From: an uncultured Pelagibacteraceae bacterium
Lineage (GTDB): Bacteria; Pseudomonadota; Alphaproteobacteria; Pelagibacterales; Pelagibacteraceae
Assembly (NCBI GenBank): GCA_902543375.1
Contig: CACBYE010000001.1
Coordinates: 124,001 to 188,000, forward strand
Length of the DNA: 64,000 bases
Reading direction: 5' to 3'
Shown here piece after piece: positions 17,537 through 27,148 of the stretch (positions within the stretch are counted from its first letter, which is position 1; the number at the start of each line of letters is the position of its first letter). Position numbers and translations under genes: made by a program. Below the pieces are notes generated by a model. It was not told the origin of the DNA and made no database searches. It saw only the letters and a list, made by a program, of their open reading frames with translations.

Positions 17537-18983
17537 AATTATCTTCAATTAATTTATTTAATAACCTCACGCCATAGCCAGTTGCTCCTCCTGAATTTAA
17601 AGCTCCGCCATATTTAGAAAATGCCATTCCAGCTATATCTAAATGTGCCCAAGGTGTTTTGTTCAAAATAAATCTTTGTAAAAATTGCGCAGCAGTAGTT
17701 GATCCTGCTCCACCAATATAATTGATATTTTGCATATCTGCATTTTTAGAATCTATTAATTTATCAAAATTTTTATTTAAAGGCATTCTCCAAACTTTTT
17801 CCTCAACATTTTCTCCGGCATCAATTAACTGCTTGGATAATTTGTCATCATTTGAAAATAAACCTGCATATTCAGAACCTAGTGCAACAATTATTGCTCC
17901 TGTTAAAGTTGCTAAATCAACAATAAATTTTGGTTTAAATTTCTGCTCAGTGTAAGTAAGCGCATCAGCAAGCACCAATCTCCCCTCAGCATCTGTGTTT
18001 AAAACTTCAACTGTTTTTCCACTGTAAGATTTTAAAATATCACCTGGTCTCAATGCATTACCTCCTGGCATATTTTCGACAAGACCAACTACACCAACTG
18101 CATTAATTTTAGCTTTTCTCAATGCAAGACTTTTCATTAAACCAACCACTACTGCGGAGCCAGCCATATCATAAGTCATATCTTCCATAAATTTAGCAGG
18201 CTTTAAAGATATACCACCTGTGTCGAAACAAACTCCTTTTCCAACAAAAGCCAATGGTTTAGATTTATCTTTTAATCCATTCCACTCCATAGTAACTAGA
18301 TATGACCCTCTGATACTACCCTGACCAACACCAAGTAGTGTATTCATACCTAATTTTTTTAATTTTTTTTCGTCAAATATATTTATCTTTAAACCAATCT
18401 TTCTTAAAGAGTTTAATCTTTTTGCGTATTCATCAGGATGTAGAACATTTCCAGGCTCCGAGACTAAATCTCTCGTATAAAAGCTTCCTTCCTCAATTGC
18501 TTTAAACTTTAACTGATCTTTAAGACTTGGTATATTTTTTCCACAAACGTTAACAATAATATCTTTTTTATTTTTTTTAGTTTTATATTTTTCAAACTTA
18601 TAAGATTTTAGTCTCATGCCATGCAAGAAATGTCCGATTAAGTTTTTTGATTTATTTAGTATTGTATCCGAATTAACATTGTGCTCAATGATTTTGGACT
18701 CACTTAAAATGACATAGCATTCAGCTCCTAAGTTCTGTGCATCTAAATTGGAAAAATTTTTTTTTAAAGAAACTAAAATTATTTTTCTTTTAGAGTCAAT
18801 TTCAAAAGGAATAATTTTTTTTTTGTGGTCCTTTGTTTTTAGCAGATCAGAAATATAAATGAATTCTGTGCTTGAGATATGTTTCTTTAAAGTCGAAATA
18901 TTGAATTTTTCATCTATAAATAATATTGAATTTCCTGAGGATTTATTAAAAACCCTATTTTTAAAATTAATCTTAATATTCAT
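17529..18983 (-). CDS. pepA: Leucyl aminopeptidase (M17)
   Basis: Cytosolic di-zinc/manganese aminopeptidase, 484 residues. The C-terminal catalytic domain carries GKGVCFDTGGISLKP, MTYDMAGSAVVVGLM, NMPGGNALRPGDI and the signature NTDAEGRLVLADALTY, with the metal ligands and the catalytic Lys/Arg. The N-terminal domain is divergent and Lys-rich. The ATG at 18983 (MNIKINFKNR) is preferred over a TTG at 18998. It is divergent from lptF, as in other alphaproteobacteria, and overlaps ndk downstream. Confidence 0.96.
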   Translation of the reverse strand: MNIKINFKNRVFNKSSGNSILFIDEKFNISTLKKHISSTEFIYISDLLKTKDHKKKIIPFEIDSKRKIILVSLKKNFSNLDAQNLGAECYVILSESKIIEHNVNSDTILNKSKNLIGHFLHGMRLKSYKFEKYKTKKNKKDIIVNVCGKNIPSLKDQLKFKAIEEGSFYTRDLVSEPGNVLHPDEYAKRLNSLRKIGLKINIFDEKKLKKLGMNTLLGVGQGSIRGSYLVTMEWNGLKDKSKPLAFVGKGVCFDTGGISLKPAKFMEDMTYDMAGSAVVVGLMKSLALRKAKINAVGVVGLVENMPGGNALRPGDILKSYSGKTVEVLNTDAEGRLVLADALTYTEQKFKPKFIVDLATLTGAIIVALGSEYAGLFSNDDKLSKQLIDAGENVEEKVWRMPLNKNFDKLIDSKNADMQNINYIGGAGSTTAAQFLQRFILNKTPWAHLDIAGMAFSKYGGALNSGGATGYGVRLLNKLIEDNYE

Positions 18984-19043
18984 AAAATTTAAATACAATC
19001 TGTAAGAGATAATGCTATATATGAGTAAAACAATTATTTTTCA

Positions 19044-20168
19044 ATGGAAAAATTACTATTTAGAAAACTTATTACAGACATTTCTCTTCGAGCTTTAATT
19101 ATAATATTTACAATTGGTTTGATTGTATGGATTATTCAAGCGGTCAATTATCTAGATTTTGTAATAGATGATGGTCATAATTTTAAAATTTATTTTCTTT
19201 ATAACCTTTATAATTTTCCAAAGATAATTCATAGAATTTTACCTTTTGTTTTTGCTATATCAATTTTTTTTGAATTGATAAAATATGAAAAAAATAACGA
19301 ATTACTTATTTTTTGGACAAATGGAGTCTCTAAAAAGAAATTTATTAATAATTTAATAAGTTTCACTTTTATTGTCATGTTCATCCAAGTTTTATTTGGA
19401 AGTTTTATTTCACCAAATAACCAATTTAAAGCACGACTATTTCTAAAAAATTCTAATATGGACTTTTTACCGAATCTTATCAAGCAAGGAAAGTTTATTG
19501 ATACAATTTCTGGATTAACAATTTTTATAAATCAAAAGACAGACAATAATTCATTTAAAAATATCTATATTCAAGAAGGTCAGTTTGTTGATTTCAAGCA
19601 AAACGATAATCAAATTATTTATGCAAAGGAAGGATTTTTAATTAATGAAAATAAAAAACTTTTTAGATTATTGAATGGAAAAGTAATAAGCAATAATAAT
19701 AACAAATTGATTAGTTTTGAATTTGACAAAATTGATTACGATCTATCAAAATTTTCATCTAGTTCGATTAAGAAACCAAAAATTCAAGAATTATCATCAG
19801 TTAAATTAATTAAATGTACGTTTAGTTTAATGTCCGGGCAAACCTACATTGATGATTTATTTAGTTGTGAAATAAAAAAACTAAAAAATTTTAATCAAGA
19901 ACTTTATAAAAGATTCATTAAACCGTTTTACTTGCCAATCCTCACTTTAGTCTGTTGTTTTTTATTAACTTTTTCAAAAGAAAATCATAATTATACATTA
20001 AGAACCATTAAAGTTTTTACTTATGTTTTTCTAGTCTTAGTGATCTCCGAAATTTTTATGAGGTACATCCAGGACTCAACAATATATTTAATATTATTCT
20101 TAGGTATTGCCTTTATATGTTTTTCTTTAATCTATATTTTTTTGATCGGGAGAGTATCTAATGATTAG
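19044..20168 (+). CDS. lptF: LPS export permease LptF
   Basis: One of two transmembrane subunits of the LptB2FG ABC transporter that extracts lipopolysaccharide from the inner membrane. There are 374 residues with the YjgP/YjgQ layout: three N-terminal membrane segments (LRALIIIFTIGLIVWIIQAV, IIHRILPFVFAISIFFELI, ISFTFIVMFIQVLFGSFI), a periplasmic beta-jellyroll (about residues 120-260) and three C-terminal membrane segments. It starts the plus-strand operon lptF-lptG-lptD-surA-pdxA-rsmA and overlaps lptG by eight bases. LptB is not in the window. Confidence 0.93.
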   Translation: MEKLLFRKLITDISLRALIIIFTIGLIVWIIQAVNYLDFVIDDGHNFKIYFLYNLYNFPKIIHRILPFVFAISIFFELIKYEKNNELLIFWTNGVSKKKFINNLISFTFIVMFIQVLFGSFISPNNQFKARLFLKNSNMDFLPNLIKQGKFIDTISGLTIFINQKTDNNSFKNIYIQEGQFVDFKQNDNQIIYAKEGFLINENKKLFRLLNGKVISNNNNKLISFEFDKIDYDLSKFSSSSIKKPKIQELSSVKLIKCTFSLMSGQTYIDDLFSCEIKKLKNFNQELYKRFIKPFYLPILTLVCCFLLTFSKENHNYTLRTIKVFTYVFLVLVISEIFMRYIQDSTIYLILFLGIAFICFSLIYIFLIGRVSND

Positions 20169-21240
20169 AACTTTTGACAGATATTTTATAAGTTTATTTT
20201 TTAAAAAGCTATTGATTCTTTCACTCATTTTTTTTTCATTGATATTTATTTTGACTATATTTGAGGAAATAACCTTTTTCAGTGATACTGATTCAAATTT
20301 CTATTTACCATTTTTAGTTGCAGCTTTGGACGTACCATCAGCATTACTTGAAATATTTCCTTTCATAATCCTAATCGCTACTCAACTTTTCTTTTTAGAA
20401 ATAATAAAAAAAAAGGAGAATGAGTTAATTAAAATTAATCAGCTGGATAATTTTTATTTAATTAAAATACTCACATTATGTGCGTTTGTTTTTGGAATAT
20501 TAATAATATTAATTTACTACCCATTTTCATCTAAACTCAAGTTTACTTATTTTGATCTTAAAAACTCATACTCAAAAGATGGTAAGTACTTGAAACATCA
20601 CGGAGAAAATGGATTATGGATAAAAGATGAAATAAATAACGAAACTTACATTATTAATGGAAATCTTGGCAAAACAAATTATCTTGAAAATGTTTTTATA
20701 TCGAAGTTTGACGAAAATTTTGAGTTAATAGAAAATATTTCCTCAAAAAAAGTTGATATTAGCGAAAATCAATGGATTATTGAAAAGCCATACATATTTA
20801 GAAATAATCTTCAAATAAAATTAGAAAATGACGTAATTATAGAGAGTCATTTTAACATAAAAAAAATTAATAGCACATTCAGAAATCTATATTCCTTTAA
20901 TATTTTTCAATTAATAAATGCTAAAAAAGAAAATGAATTGCTAGGTTATTCATCCCAAGACATTGATCTACATCTCTTAAAAATTGGCACAATACCAATC
21001 TATTTTGGTATTATGGTAATAATATCATCAATTATAATGTTAAATATTAGGAAAAATAAGCCGTATATATTTCACGTATTATTAGGGATCACTTTATCTG
21101 TAATAATTTATTATATAAATAATGTTTTTAATATATTTGGATTGACTGATAAAATTCCAATTTATTTGTCAGTATTTTTTCCAATTATTTTTTTAAGTAT
21201 CATTTCAACTATAGGGTTAGTTAGAATAAATGAGCAATAA
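20161..21240 (+). CDS. lptG: LPS export permease LptG
   Basis: Partner of LptF in LPS extraction, 359 residues. The N-terminus (MIRTFDRYFISLFFKKLLIL) matches the LptG cytoplasmic helix and TM1; the central periplasmic domain includes GENGLWIKDEINNETYII, the conserved LWI motif of YjgQ. The C-terminal TMs (IYFGIMVIISSIIMLNI, VLLGITLSVIIYYINNVFN) complete six segments. The overlaps with lptF (8 bases) and lptD (11 bases) imply coupled synthesis of the export machine. Confidence 0.93.
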   Translation: MIRTFDRYFISLFFKKLLILSLIFFSLIFILTIFEEITFFSDTDSNFYLPFLVAALDVPSALLEIFPFIILIATQLFFLEIIKKKENELIKINQLDNFYLIKILTLCAFVFGILIILIYYPFSSKLKFTYFDLKNSYSKDGKYLKHHGENGLWIKDEINNETYIINGNLGKTNYLENVFISKFDENFELIENISSKKVDISENQWIIEKPYIFRNNLQIKLENDVIIESHFNIKKINSTFRNLYSFNIFQLINAKKENELLGYSSQDIDLHLLKIGTIPIYFGIMVIISSIIMLNIRKNKPYIFHVLLGITLSVIIYYINNVFNIFGLTDKIPIYLSVFFPIIFLSIISTIGLVRINEQ

Positions 21241-23590
21241 ATTAATCATAATCGCAATAATTTTTTTTCAATTTTTTTTCATAAATAAAATTTTTTCAAA
21301 AGAGGTAGAATTTAATGCATCCGAAATTGAAGTTATAGATCAAGGTAATCAAACTATTGCAAAAAATGGATCAGCATTGATTAAGGAAGATAATATTTCT
21401 GTGAAAGGTTTAACAATTAAATACTTCAAAAATGAGTCTTTATTGATTGTAAACGAGGGTAAAATCAAAAAAATTGATGATAACTTAGAAATAAATTCTA
21501 AAACAATTGAATATAATATAAATCAATCAAACTTGGATTTTAGAGATGATATCAAAATTTACGATAATAACAATAATCTCAGAATAAGCTCTGAAGAGAT
21601 AAATTTAAACTTAGAAACGCAAAAAATAATTGGTAAAAGTGAATCTGAAATCGAAGACAACCTTGGAAATATTTATCAAGTTAGCGAATTTGAATATGAC
21701 CTTGAGGATAAGATTATTAAGCTAGTTGAATTAAAGGTGTTAGACATCAATGCTAATACATTTAAAATGAAAATTGCATTTCTTGATCTAGAAAAAAAAG
21801 AATTAGTTGCAAAAGATGTTGGTTTAAATTTTAAAATTTCAGAAAATTCAGAAAATGAGCCTAGATTAAAAGGAAGGAGTCTAATAAGCAATAATGAAAA
21901 TACAATTGTTAAAAAGGGGACTTTTACTTTTTGTAAAAAAAGAGAAAAATGCCCTCCATGGGAGATGACTGCAGAAGAAATTAAACATGATAAACAAAAA
22001 AAAACTATCTATTATAAAAACGCTAGCCTTAAAATTTACGACAAAAAAGTCTTTTATTTTCCAAAATTTTTTCATCCTGACCCAACTGTAGACAGACAGT
22101 CAGGATTTTTAGTACCCAAAATACAAGATAATAGCACAACTGGTTTGTCTTTTAATTTACCATATTTTGTGGCTATAGCTGAAAATAAAGACATCACATT
22201 AAGTCCAAGATTTTTTGTGAAAGATAAATTTTTGATCCAATCGGAATTAAGACAAAAAAATAAAAACTCGAATCATGAAATTGATTTTAGTCATTACATT
22301 TCAAGTGGAGAAAATTCAAAAAACCACTTTTTCTATAATTTTAATAAAGATTATGAGAATGAAAACTTTGACGAAATTGAGTTGAATATAAAATTAGAGC
22401 AAGTTTCAGATGAAACATACTTAAAGGCATACAAAATAGAAAGTCCTATAATTGATAATACATCCAACCTTACAAATTCATTTGAGCTAAATTTATATGA
22501 TGAAGATGTATCATTTAGTAGTAACTTGGATATCTATGAAGATTTGAGTAAGCTAGATAGTGATAAGTATGAATATGTGCCAAACTTTAGTTTTTCAAAA
22601 GTTTTAAATGAAAATAAAATGTTTAGTTCTAAGGGGTACTATAAAAATTATAACACAAATATTACAGAAAAAGTTTTAATAAATAACTTTGAATTCAATT
22701 CTACGCCTAAATTTCTTAATAATGGCGTAATTAATGAAAATAAACTTTTAATTAAAAATGTAAATTCTAGTGCATCTAATTCAAACAAATTTAAAAATAA
22801 AGGCTCTCTAAGTTTATTGCCTACATTCCAGGCAAACTATTTATTTCCTCTAACTAAAGAAACTAACGAGTTGAGTAAAACTTTAACACCAAAATTGTCT
22901 TTAAAATTAAGTACTCCTCATACAAAAGATATTCGAAAAACTGATCGAAAAATTAATTATAATAACGTCTATGGTTTAAATCGATTAGGAATAGATGAGA
23001 GTAATGAAGGTGGAGTTTCCCTTACTTATGGTTATGAATATGCAGTAAAGAAAAAATCTAATTCAGAAGAAAAAATGAAATTTGGGTTGGCTAATAATTT
23101 AAGGTTTGATGACAACGAGGATTTACCGTCAAATTCTAATCTAGGAGATAAGATTTCTGATTTTGTTGGAATATTCAATTACAAACCAAATAAAAACTTT
23201 AAGTTTGGTTATGACTTCTCTCTTAAAAATAACTTAAGTGATAAAAATTATGAACTTTACGGATTTGAATTTTATTTAAAAAATTTGACAACAAAGTTTG
23301 AATATTTAAATGAAAATAATAGTAGTTTAAAAACTTCATATCTAAAAAATGAAACTCGTTTTGATTTTAATGAACAGAATAGTTTGATTTTTGAAACTAG
23401 AGAAAATAAAGAAAAAAGTTTTACAGAATTTTATAATCTAATTTATCAATATAAAATTGATTGCTTAACAGCTGCAGTAGAATACAATAAAGAATATTAT
23501 AATGATCAAGATTTGAAACCCTCTGAAAATTTATTTCTTAAATTATCAATCATACCATTCGGTGGTATGAATAGTCCCAATTTAAAATGA
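21230..23590 (+). CDS. lptD: LPS-assembly outer-membrane protein LptD
   Basis: Outer-membrane beta-barrel that inserts LPS into the outer leaflet. There are 786 residues: a signal peptide (about 1-24, ending KIFSKEV), an N-terminal OstA/LptA-like jellyroll (about 25-190), then the barrel domain. The segment FTFCKKREKCPPWEMTAEEI with two cysteines and a late DCLTAAVEY cysteine correspond to the LptD disulfide positions, although one late cysteine seems missing compared with E. coli. The PKFFHPDPTVDRQSGFLVPK block is typical of the LptD barrel. It overlaps surA as ATGA. Confidence 0.92.
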   Translation: MSNKLIIIAIIFFQFFFINKIFSKEVEFNASEIEVIDQGNQTIAKNGSALIKEDNISVKGLTIKYFKNESLLIVNEGKIKKIDDNLEINSKTIEYNINQSNLDFRDDIKIYDNNNNLRISSEEINLNLETQKIIGKSESEIEDNLGNIYQVSEFEYDLEDKIIKLVELKVLDINANTFKMKIAFLDLEKKELVAKDVGLNFKISENSENEPRLKGRSLISNNENTIVKKGTFTFCKKREKCPPWEMTAEEIKHDKQKKTIYYKNASLKIYDKKVFYFPKFFHPDPTVDRQSGFLVPKIQDNSTTGLSFNLPYFVAIAENKDITLSPRFFVKDKFLIQSELRQKNKNSNHEIDFSHYISSGENSKNHFFYNFNKDYENENFDEIELNIKLEQVSDETYLKAYKIESPIIDNTSNLTNSFELNLYDEDVSFSSNLDIYEDLSKLDSDKYEYVPNFSFSKVLNENKMFSSKGYYKNYNTNITEKVLINNFEFNSTPKFLNNGVINENKLLIKNVNSSASNSNKFKNKGSLSLLPTFQANYLFPLTKETNELSKTLTPKLSLKLSTPHTKDIRKTDRKINYNNVYGLNRLGIDESNEGGVSLTYGYEYAVKKKSNSEEKMKFGLANNLRFDDNEDLPSNSNLGDKISDFVGIFNYKPNKNFKFGYDFSLKNNLSDKNYELYGFEFYLKNLTTKFEYLNENNSSLKTSYLKNETRFDFNEQNSLIFETRENKEKSFTEFYNLIYQYKIDCLTAAVEYNKEYYNDQDLKPSENLFLKLSIIPFGGMNSPNLK

Positions 23591-24522
23591 TCTCATTAAA
23601 GAAGATTTTTTTTTTATTGACCATATATTTCTCGTTTATAAATTCGAGTTTTTCAAACATTGATTTAAAAATTGTTTTGAAAATTAATAACGAAATAGTT
23701 ACTACGTACGATATTGAACAAGAAAAAAATTATCTATTAGCTTTAAATCCAAAATTAAGAAAAATAGACGAAATCCAATTAACTAAAATTGCAAAAAAAT
23801 CACTTACAAAAGAAATTATTAGGAAAATCGAAGTATTAAAATATAAAGAATTAAAATTAGAAAACCCCCAAATTGAAAATGTTTTAGATAATCTTATTCG
23901 AAATTTAGATTTTCAAAATGAAAATGAATTTAAAAAATATCTTCAAAACTATGAAATTTCCATAAAAGATTTAAAAAAAAAAATTGAAATTGAAAATGAG
24001 TGGAAAAATATGATTTATAGCAAATATCAAAATAGTGTAAATATTGATAAGGAGAAACTTATTTTAAAAATTAATAATTCTAATAAAAATAATTTTATAT
24101 TTGAATATAATTTGTCTGAAATCGTTTTCACAATAAAAAATAATATAACTTATCAAGATGATTTGAAAAAAATAGAGGACAGCATTAAAAATAATGGTTT
24201 TGAAAATACTGCAAATTTATTCAGCATTTCTGATAGTTCAAACGTGGGTGGAAAAATTGGTTGGGTTGCAGAAAAAAATTTATCAATCCAAATAAATAAT
24301 GAATTAGAAAATTTAAAGATAAACGAATATTCTTCTCCAATTAAATTGGGTAATAATATTTTACTTTTAAAAATAAACGACACAAGAAAAATACCAAATA
24401 AAATAAATAAAAAAGCTGAATTAGATAAAATGATATTTGTTGAAACCTCAAAACAATTAGAAAAATTTTCAAATATTTTTTATAATAAAATAAAACTAAA
24501 TACAAAAATAAGTGAATTCTAA
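23587..24522 (+). CDS. surA: SurA-like periplasmic peptidyl-prolyl isomerase chaperone
   Basis: 311 residues: a signal peptide (FFLLTIYFSFINSSFS), a SurA N-terminal chaperone domain (about 25-160, beginning KIVLKINNEIVTTYDIEQEK) and one parvulin domain (about 165-270; SEIVFTIKN, NVGGKIGWVAEKNL, NEYSSPIKLGNNILLLKIND). E. coli SurA has two parvulin domains, so this is a reduced form. Position directly after lptD, overlapping it as ATGA, matches its role in folding outer-membrane proteins including LptD. The very AT-rich sequence gives many Lys/Asn/Ile residues. Confidence 0.9.
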   Translation: MISLKKIFFLLTIYFSFINSSFSNIDLKIVLKINNEIVTTYDIEQEKNYLLALNPKLRKIDEIQLTKIAKKSLTKEIIRKIEVLKYKELKLENPQIENVLDNLIRNLDFQNENEFKKYLQNYEISIKDLKKKIEIENEWKNMIYSKYQNSVNIDKEKLILKINNSNKNNFIFEYNLSEIVFTIKNNITYQDDLKKIEDSIKNNGFENTANLFSISDSSNVGGKIGWVAEKNLSIQINNELENLKINEYSSPIKLGNNILLLKINDTRKIPNKINKKAELDKMIFVETSKQLEKFSNIFYNKIKLNTKISEF

Positions 24523-25444
24523 ACCTATTTTAATTGTCCCGGGAGAGCCAAAAAGTATTTTTTTTGAAATTCTTTTTAAATCATTAAAATTAAATAAGAT
24601 TAAAAGTCCGTTAATTATAATTTGCAATAAAAAAATTCTATATAAAGAGATTAAAAAATTTAATTTTCGAAAGAAAGTAGAAAATTTTGATCAAAACATA
24701 ATAGATAAAAAAAAAATTAGAAATAAAAAAATTTATTTAATAAATATTTCAAATGACAATCCTAAAATTTATATAAAAAAATGTTTTGACTGCGCCTTTT
24801 TATTATTAAAAAAAGGTTTAACAAATAAATTTATTAATGGGCCAATAAATAAACTTAAAACCTTAAAAAAGAAATACCTTGGTGTCACTGAATATATAGC
24901 TCATTCATTTAACGAAAAAAAATTTGCTATGCTAATATACAATCAAAAATTATCTGTTTGTCCTATAACAACCCACTTACCTTTAAGTAAAATTTCAAAG
25001 AAGATAAATCGAAAATTAATTAGAGAAAAGATCATTATTATTAATGATTTCTACAAAAATTTTTTGGGAATTAAGGCTAAAATTGCAGTCACTGGACTAA
25101 ATCCGCACTGTGAAAGTATACTTAATTTTAATGAGGATGATAAAATCATTCTTCCAGCTATTAAATCATTAAAAAAAAAAATTAATGTTGAAGGTCCTTT
25201 TCCAGCTGACACTATTTTTTTAAGTAATAACAGAAAAAAATTTAATGTGATAATAGGTATGTATCACGATCAAGTATTAGGTCCTATTAAAACTCTCTAT
25301 GAATACGATGCAATTAACATAACTCTTGGTCTGCCTTTTTTAAGAGTTACTCCCGATCATGGCCCAAATGAAAAGATGATTGGAAAAAATAAATCAAATC
25401 CACTCAGTTTAATTAAAGCATTAAATTTTCTAGATAAAAGATGA
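24512..25444 (+). CDS. pdxA: 4-hydroxythreonine-4-phosphate dehydrogenase (PdxA family)
   Basis: NAD-dependent step of DXP-dependent pyridoxal phosphate synthesis, 310 residues. A GTG start at 24512 overlaps surA by 11 bases. Visible family blocks: VPGEPKSIFFEI (usually GDPAGIGPE), KFINGPINKLK, GVTEYIAHSF, VCPITTHLPLSKI with a metal His, VTGLNPHCESI (usually GLNPHAGE), GPFPADTIFL, IIGMYHDQVLGPIKTL with a second metal His, and TPDHGPNEKMIGKNKSNPLS with the third. In typical PdxA the last block reads DHGTAxDxAGxG; here it is altered. PdxA is still the best call, but substrate drift is possible. It overlaps rsmA as ATGA. Confidence 0.88.
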   Translation: MNSKPILIVPGEPKSIFFEILFKSLKLNKIKSPLIIICNKKILYKEIKKFNFRKKVENFDQNIIDKKKIRNKKIYLINISNDNPKIYIKKCFDCAFLLLKKGLTNKFINGPINKLKTLKKKYLGVTEYIAHSFNEKKFAMLIYNQKLSVCPITTHLPLSKISKKINRKLIREKIIIINDFYKNFLGIKAKIAVTGLNPHCESILNFNEDDKIILPAIKSLKKKINVEGPFPADTIFLSNNRKKFNVIIGMYHDQVLGPIKTLYEYDAINITLGLPFLRVTPDHGPNEKMIGKNKSNPLSLIKALNFLDKR

Positions 25445-26229
25445 TAAAAGCAAAAAAAAGCCTTGGACAGAATTTTTTGATTGATCAGAATATAATTCAT
25501 AAAATAGTAAATATTGTCGAAGTCAAAAACAAAAATATTTTAGAAATTGGTCCTGGGACTGGCAACTTAACAAAAGAAATTTTAAAAAAAAAACCTAATA
25601 AATTTTTAGCTATTGAAAAGGACGATGTTTTAGTAAAATTACTTAAAGAAAAATTTCATTCAAATATTAAAATTATTAATGAAGATGTTCTAAAAGTAGA
25701 TGAAAATTGTCTTAGTGATAAAATATTAAATGTTTATGGAAATTTACCGTATAATATCTCTACAGAAATTTTAATTAAGTGGATAATGAATATGAATAAA
25801 AAAAAAATTTGGTTTAATTATCTTATTTTAATGTTTCAGAAAGAAGTTGCGGACAGAATTGTATCTGAATATAATACAAAAAACTATGGTAGATTAACAA
25901 TTTTAGCAAATTGGAGATTAAAAATTAAAAAAATTTGTGACATCTCTTCCTCATGTTTTCTTCCGAAGCCAAAAATTGAAAGTACTCTTTTACTCTTTGA
26001 GCCAAAAATTGATTTTGTGAAATTTATTGACCCTAAAAATTTAGAAAAAATTACAAGAACTTTTTTTATGCATAGGAGAAAAATGATAAAGAAACCTTTT
26101 CAAGAATTATTTAAATGTAATAAAAATTTAGCTTTGGAGATGGGACTTGATCTTAAAATGAGGCCACAAAATTTAGATTTTGATACTTACTTTAATTTGA
26201 CTAAAAAATACGAATCTTTAAGAGGTTAA
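25441..26229 (+). CDS. rsmA: 16S rRNA (adenine1518-N6/adenine1519-N6)-dimethyltransferase
   Basis: Dimethylates two adjacent adenines in the 3' hairpin of 16S rRNA using SAM. There are 262 residues with [19 protein letters not shown], the SAM-binding [16 protein letters not shown], the catalytic motif [17 protein letters not shown], and [20 protein letters not shown]. It is the last gene of the lptF-to-rsmA run; its end overlaps the convergent gmk by 12 bases. Confidence 0.97.
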   Translation: MIKAKKSLGQNFLIDQNIIHKIVNIVEVKNKNILEIGPGTGNLTKEILKKKPNKFLAIEKDDVLVKLLKEKFHSNIKIINEDVLKVDENCLSDKILNVYGNLPYNISTEILIKWIMNMNKKKIWFNYLILMFQKEVADRIVSEYNTKNYGRLTILANWRLKIKKICDISSSCFLPKPKIESTLLLFEPKIDFVKFIDPKNLEKITRTFFMHRRKMIKKPFQELFKCNKNLALEMGLDLKMRPQNLDFDTYFNLTKKYESLRG

Positions 26230-26850
26230 TTTTTCAACATGATTTCTTATATATTCGGGGTCATAATCCTTTGAACCATTGTTAATTTCAGCGTTAATTA
26301 AATTTTTGATTTTCAAATAACAATTATTGAGATCATCATTAATAACAACATAATCATAATTAATCCAATGAAGCACATCTCTTTCAAATTGTTCCATTCT
26401 CTCTTTTACGATAAGTTGTTCTTTTGCATGCCTATTTGACAGTCTTTCTAGTAAAATTTCTTTACTAGGAGGAAGAATAAAGAAAGTAATCAATTTATAA
26501 TCTAATTTTTTATTCTTTATTTGATCAGCCCCTTGCCAATCGATATCAAATAGAATATTTCTCCCTTTGTTTAAGGAATTGATAATCGGTGTTCTAGTTG
26601 TTCCGTAGTAATTTTTAAATACTTTTGCATACTCTAAAAATTCTTGATTGTTTATTAATCTTTTAAATTCTTTATCACTCACAAAAAAGTAATCTTTATT
26701 TGGCACTTCGCCAGGCCTAGGCATCCTTGTTGTATGCGAGATTGAGATTTCAAAATCTTCATTTCTTGATAACAGATTAACCAGAGTTGTTTTACCTGCT
26801 CCTGAAGGAGAAGATAGTATAACCATTATACCATCATTGGCTGAAGGCAT
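26218..26850 (-). CDS. gmk: Guanylate kinase
   Basis: Phosphorylates GMP to GDP. There are 210 residues with a Walker [16 protein letters not shown], the GMP-binding [20 protein letters not shown] and [11 protein letters not shown]. It follows acpP by eight bases in the same direction; in many alphaproteobacteria fabF and mltG lie between acpP and gmk, and both are missing here. Its 3' end overlaps rsmA. Confidence 0.97.
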   Translation of the reverse strand: MPSANDGIMVILSSPSGAGKTTLVNLLSRNEDFEISISHTTRMPRPGEVPNKDYFFVSDKEFKRLINNQEFLEYAKVFKNYYGTTRTPIINSLNKGRNILFDIDWQGADQIKNKKLDYKLITFFILPPSKEILLERLSNRHAKEQLIVKERMEQFERDVLHWINYDYVVINDDLNNCYLKIKNLINAEINNGSKDYDPEYIRNHVEKLTS

Positions 26851-26858
26851 CTTAATTT

Positions 26859-27098
26859 TTAGTTAGCTTTGCCTTCAATAAATTTGACTGCATCACCTAC
26901 AGTCAAGATTTTTTCTGCTTCACTGTCAGAAATTTCTGAGCCAAATTCCTCCTCAAAAGCCATCACTAACTCTACAGTGTCTAGACTATCTGCTCCTAAA
27001 TCATCTATAAAACTAGACTCCTCAGTGACTTTCGCTTCATCAATTCCTAAGTGATCCGCAACTATCTTTTTTACCTTACCTGAAACATCTTCTGACAT
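26859..27098 (-). CDS. acpP: Acyl carrier protein
   Basis: A 79-residue acidic protein carrying growing fatty acyl chains on phosphopantetheine attached to the serine of [20 protein letters not shown] (S38). It is less AT-biased than its neighbours, as expected for a highly expressed gene. It lies between fabG and gmk in the fabD-fabG-acpP unit. The 50-base gap from fabG is long for this operon and may hold an additional promoter. Confidence 0.98.
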   Translation of the reverse strand: MSEDVSGKVKKIVADHLGIDEAKVTEESSFIDDLGADSLDTVELVMAFEEEFGSEISDSEAEKILTVGDAVKFIEGKAN

Positions 27099-27148
27099 AT
27101 TGATCCTTTATTTGTTATAAATCGTTATTAGTTTAATTACTTAGATTG

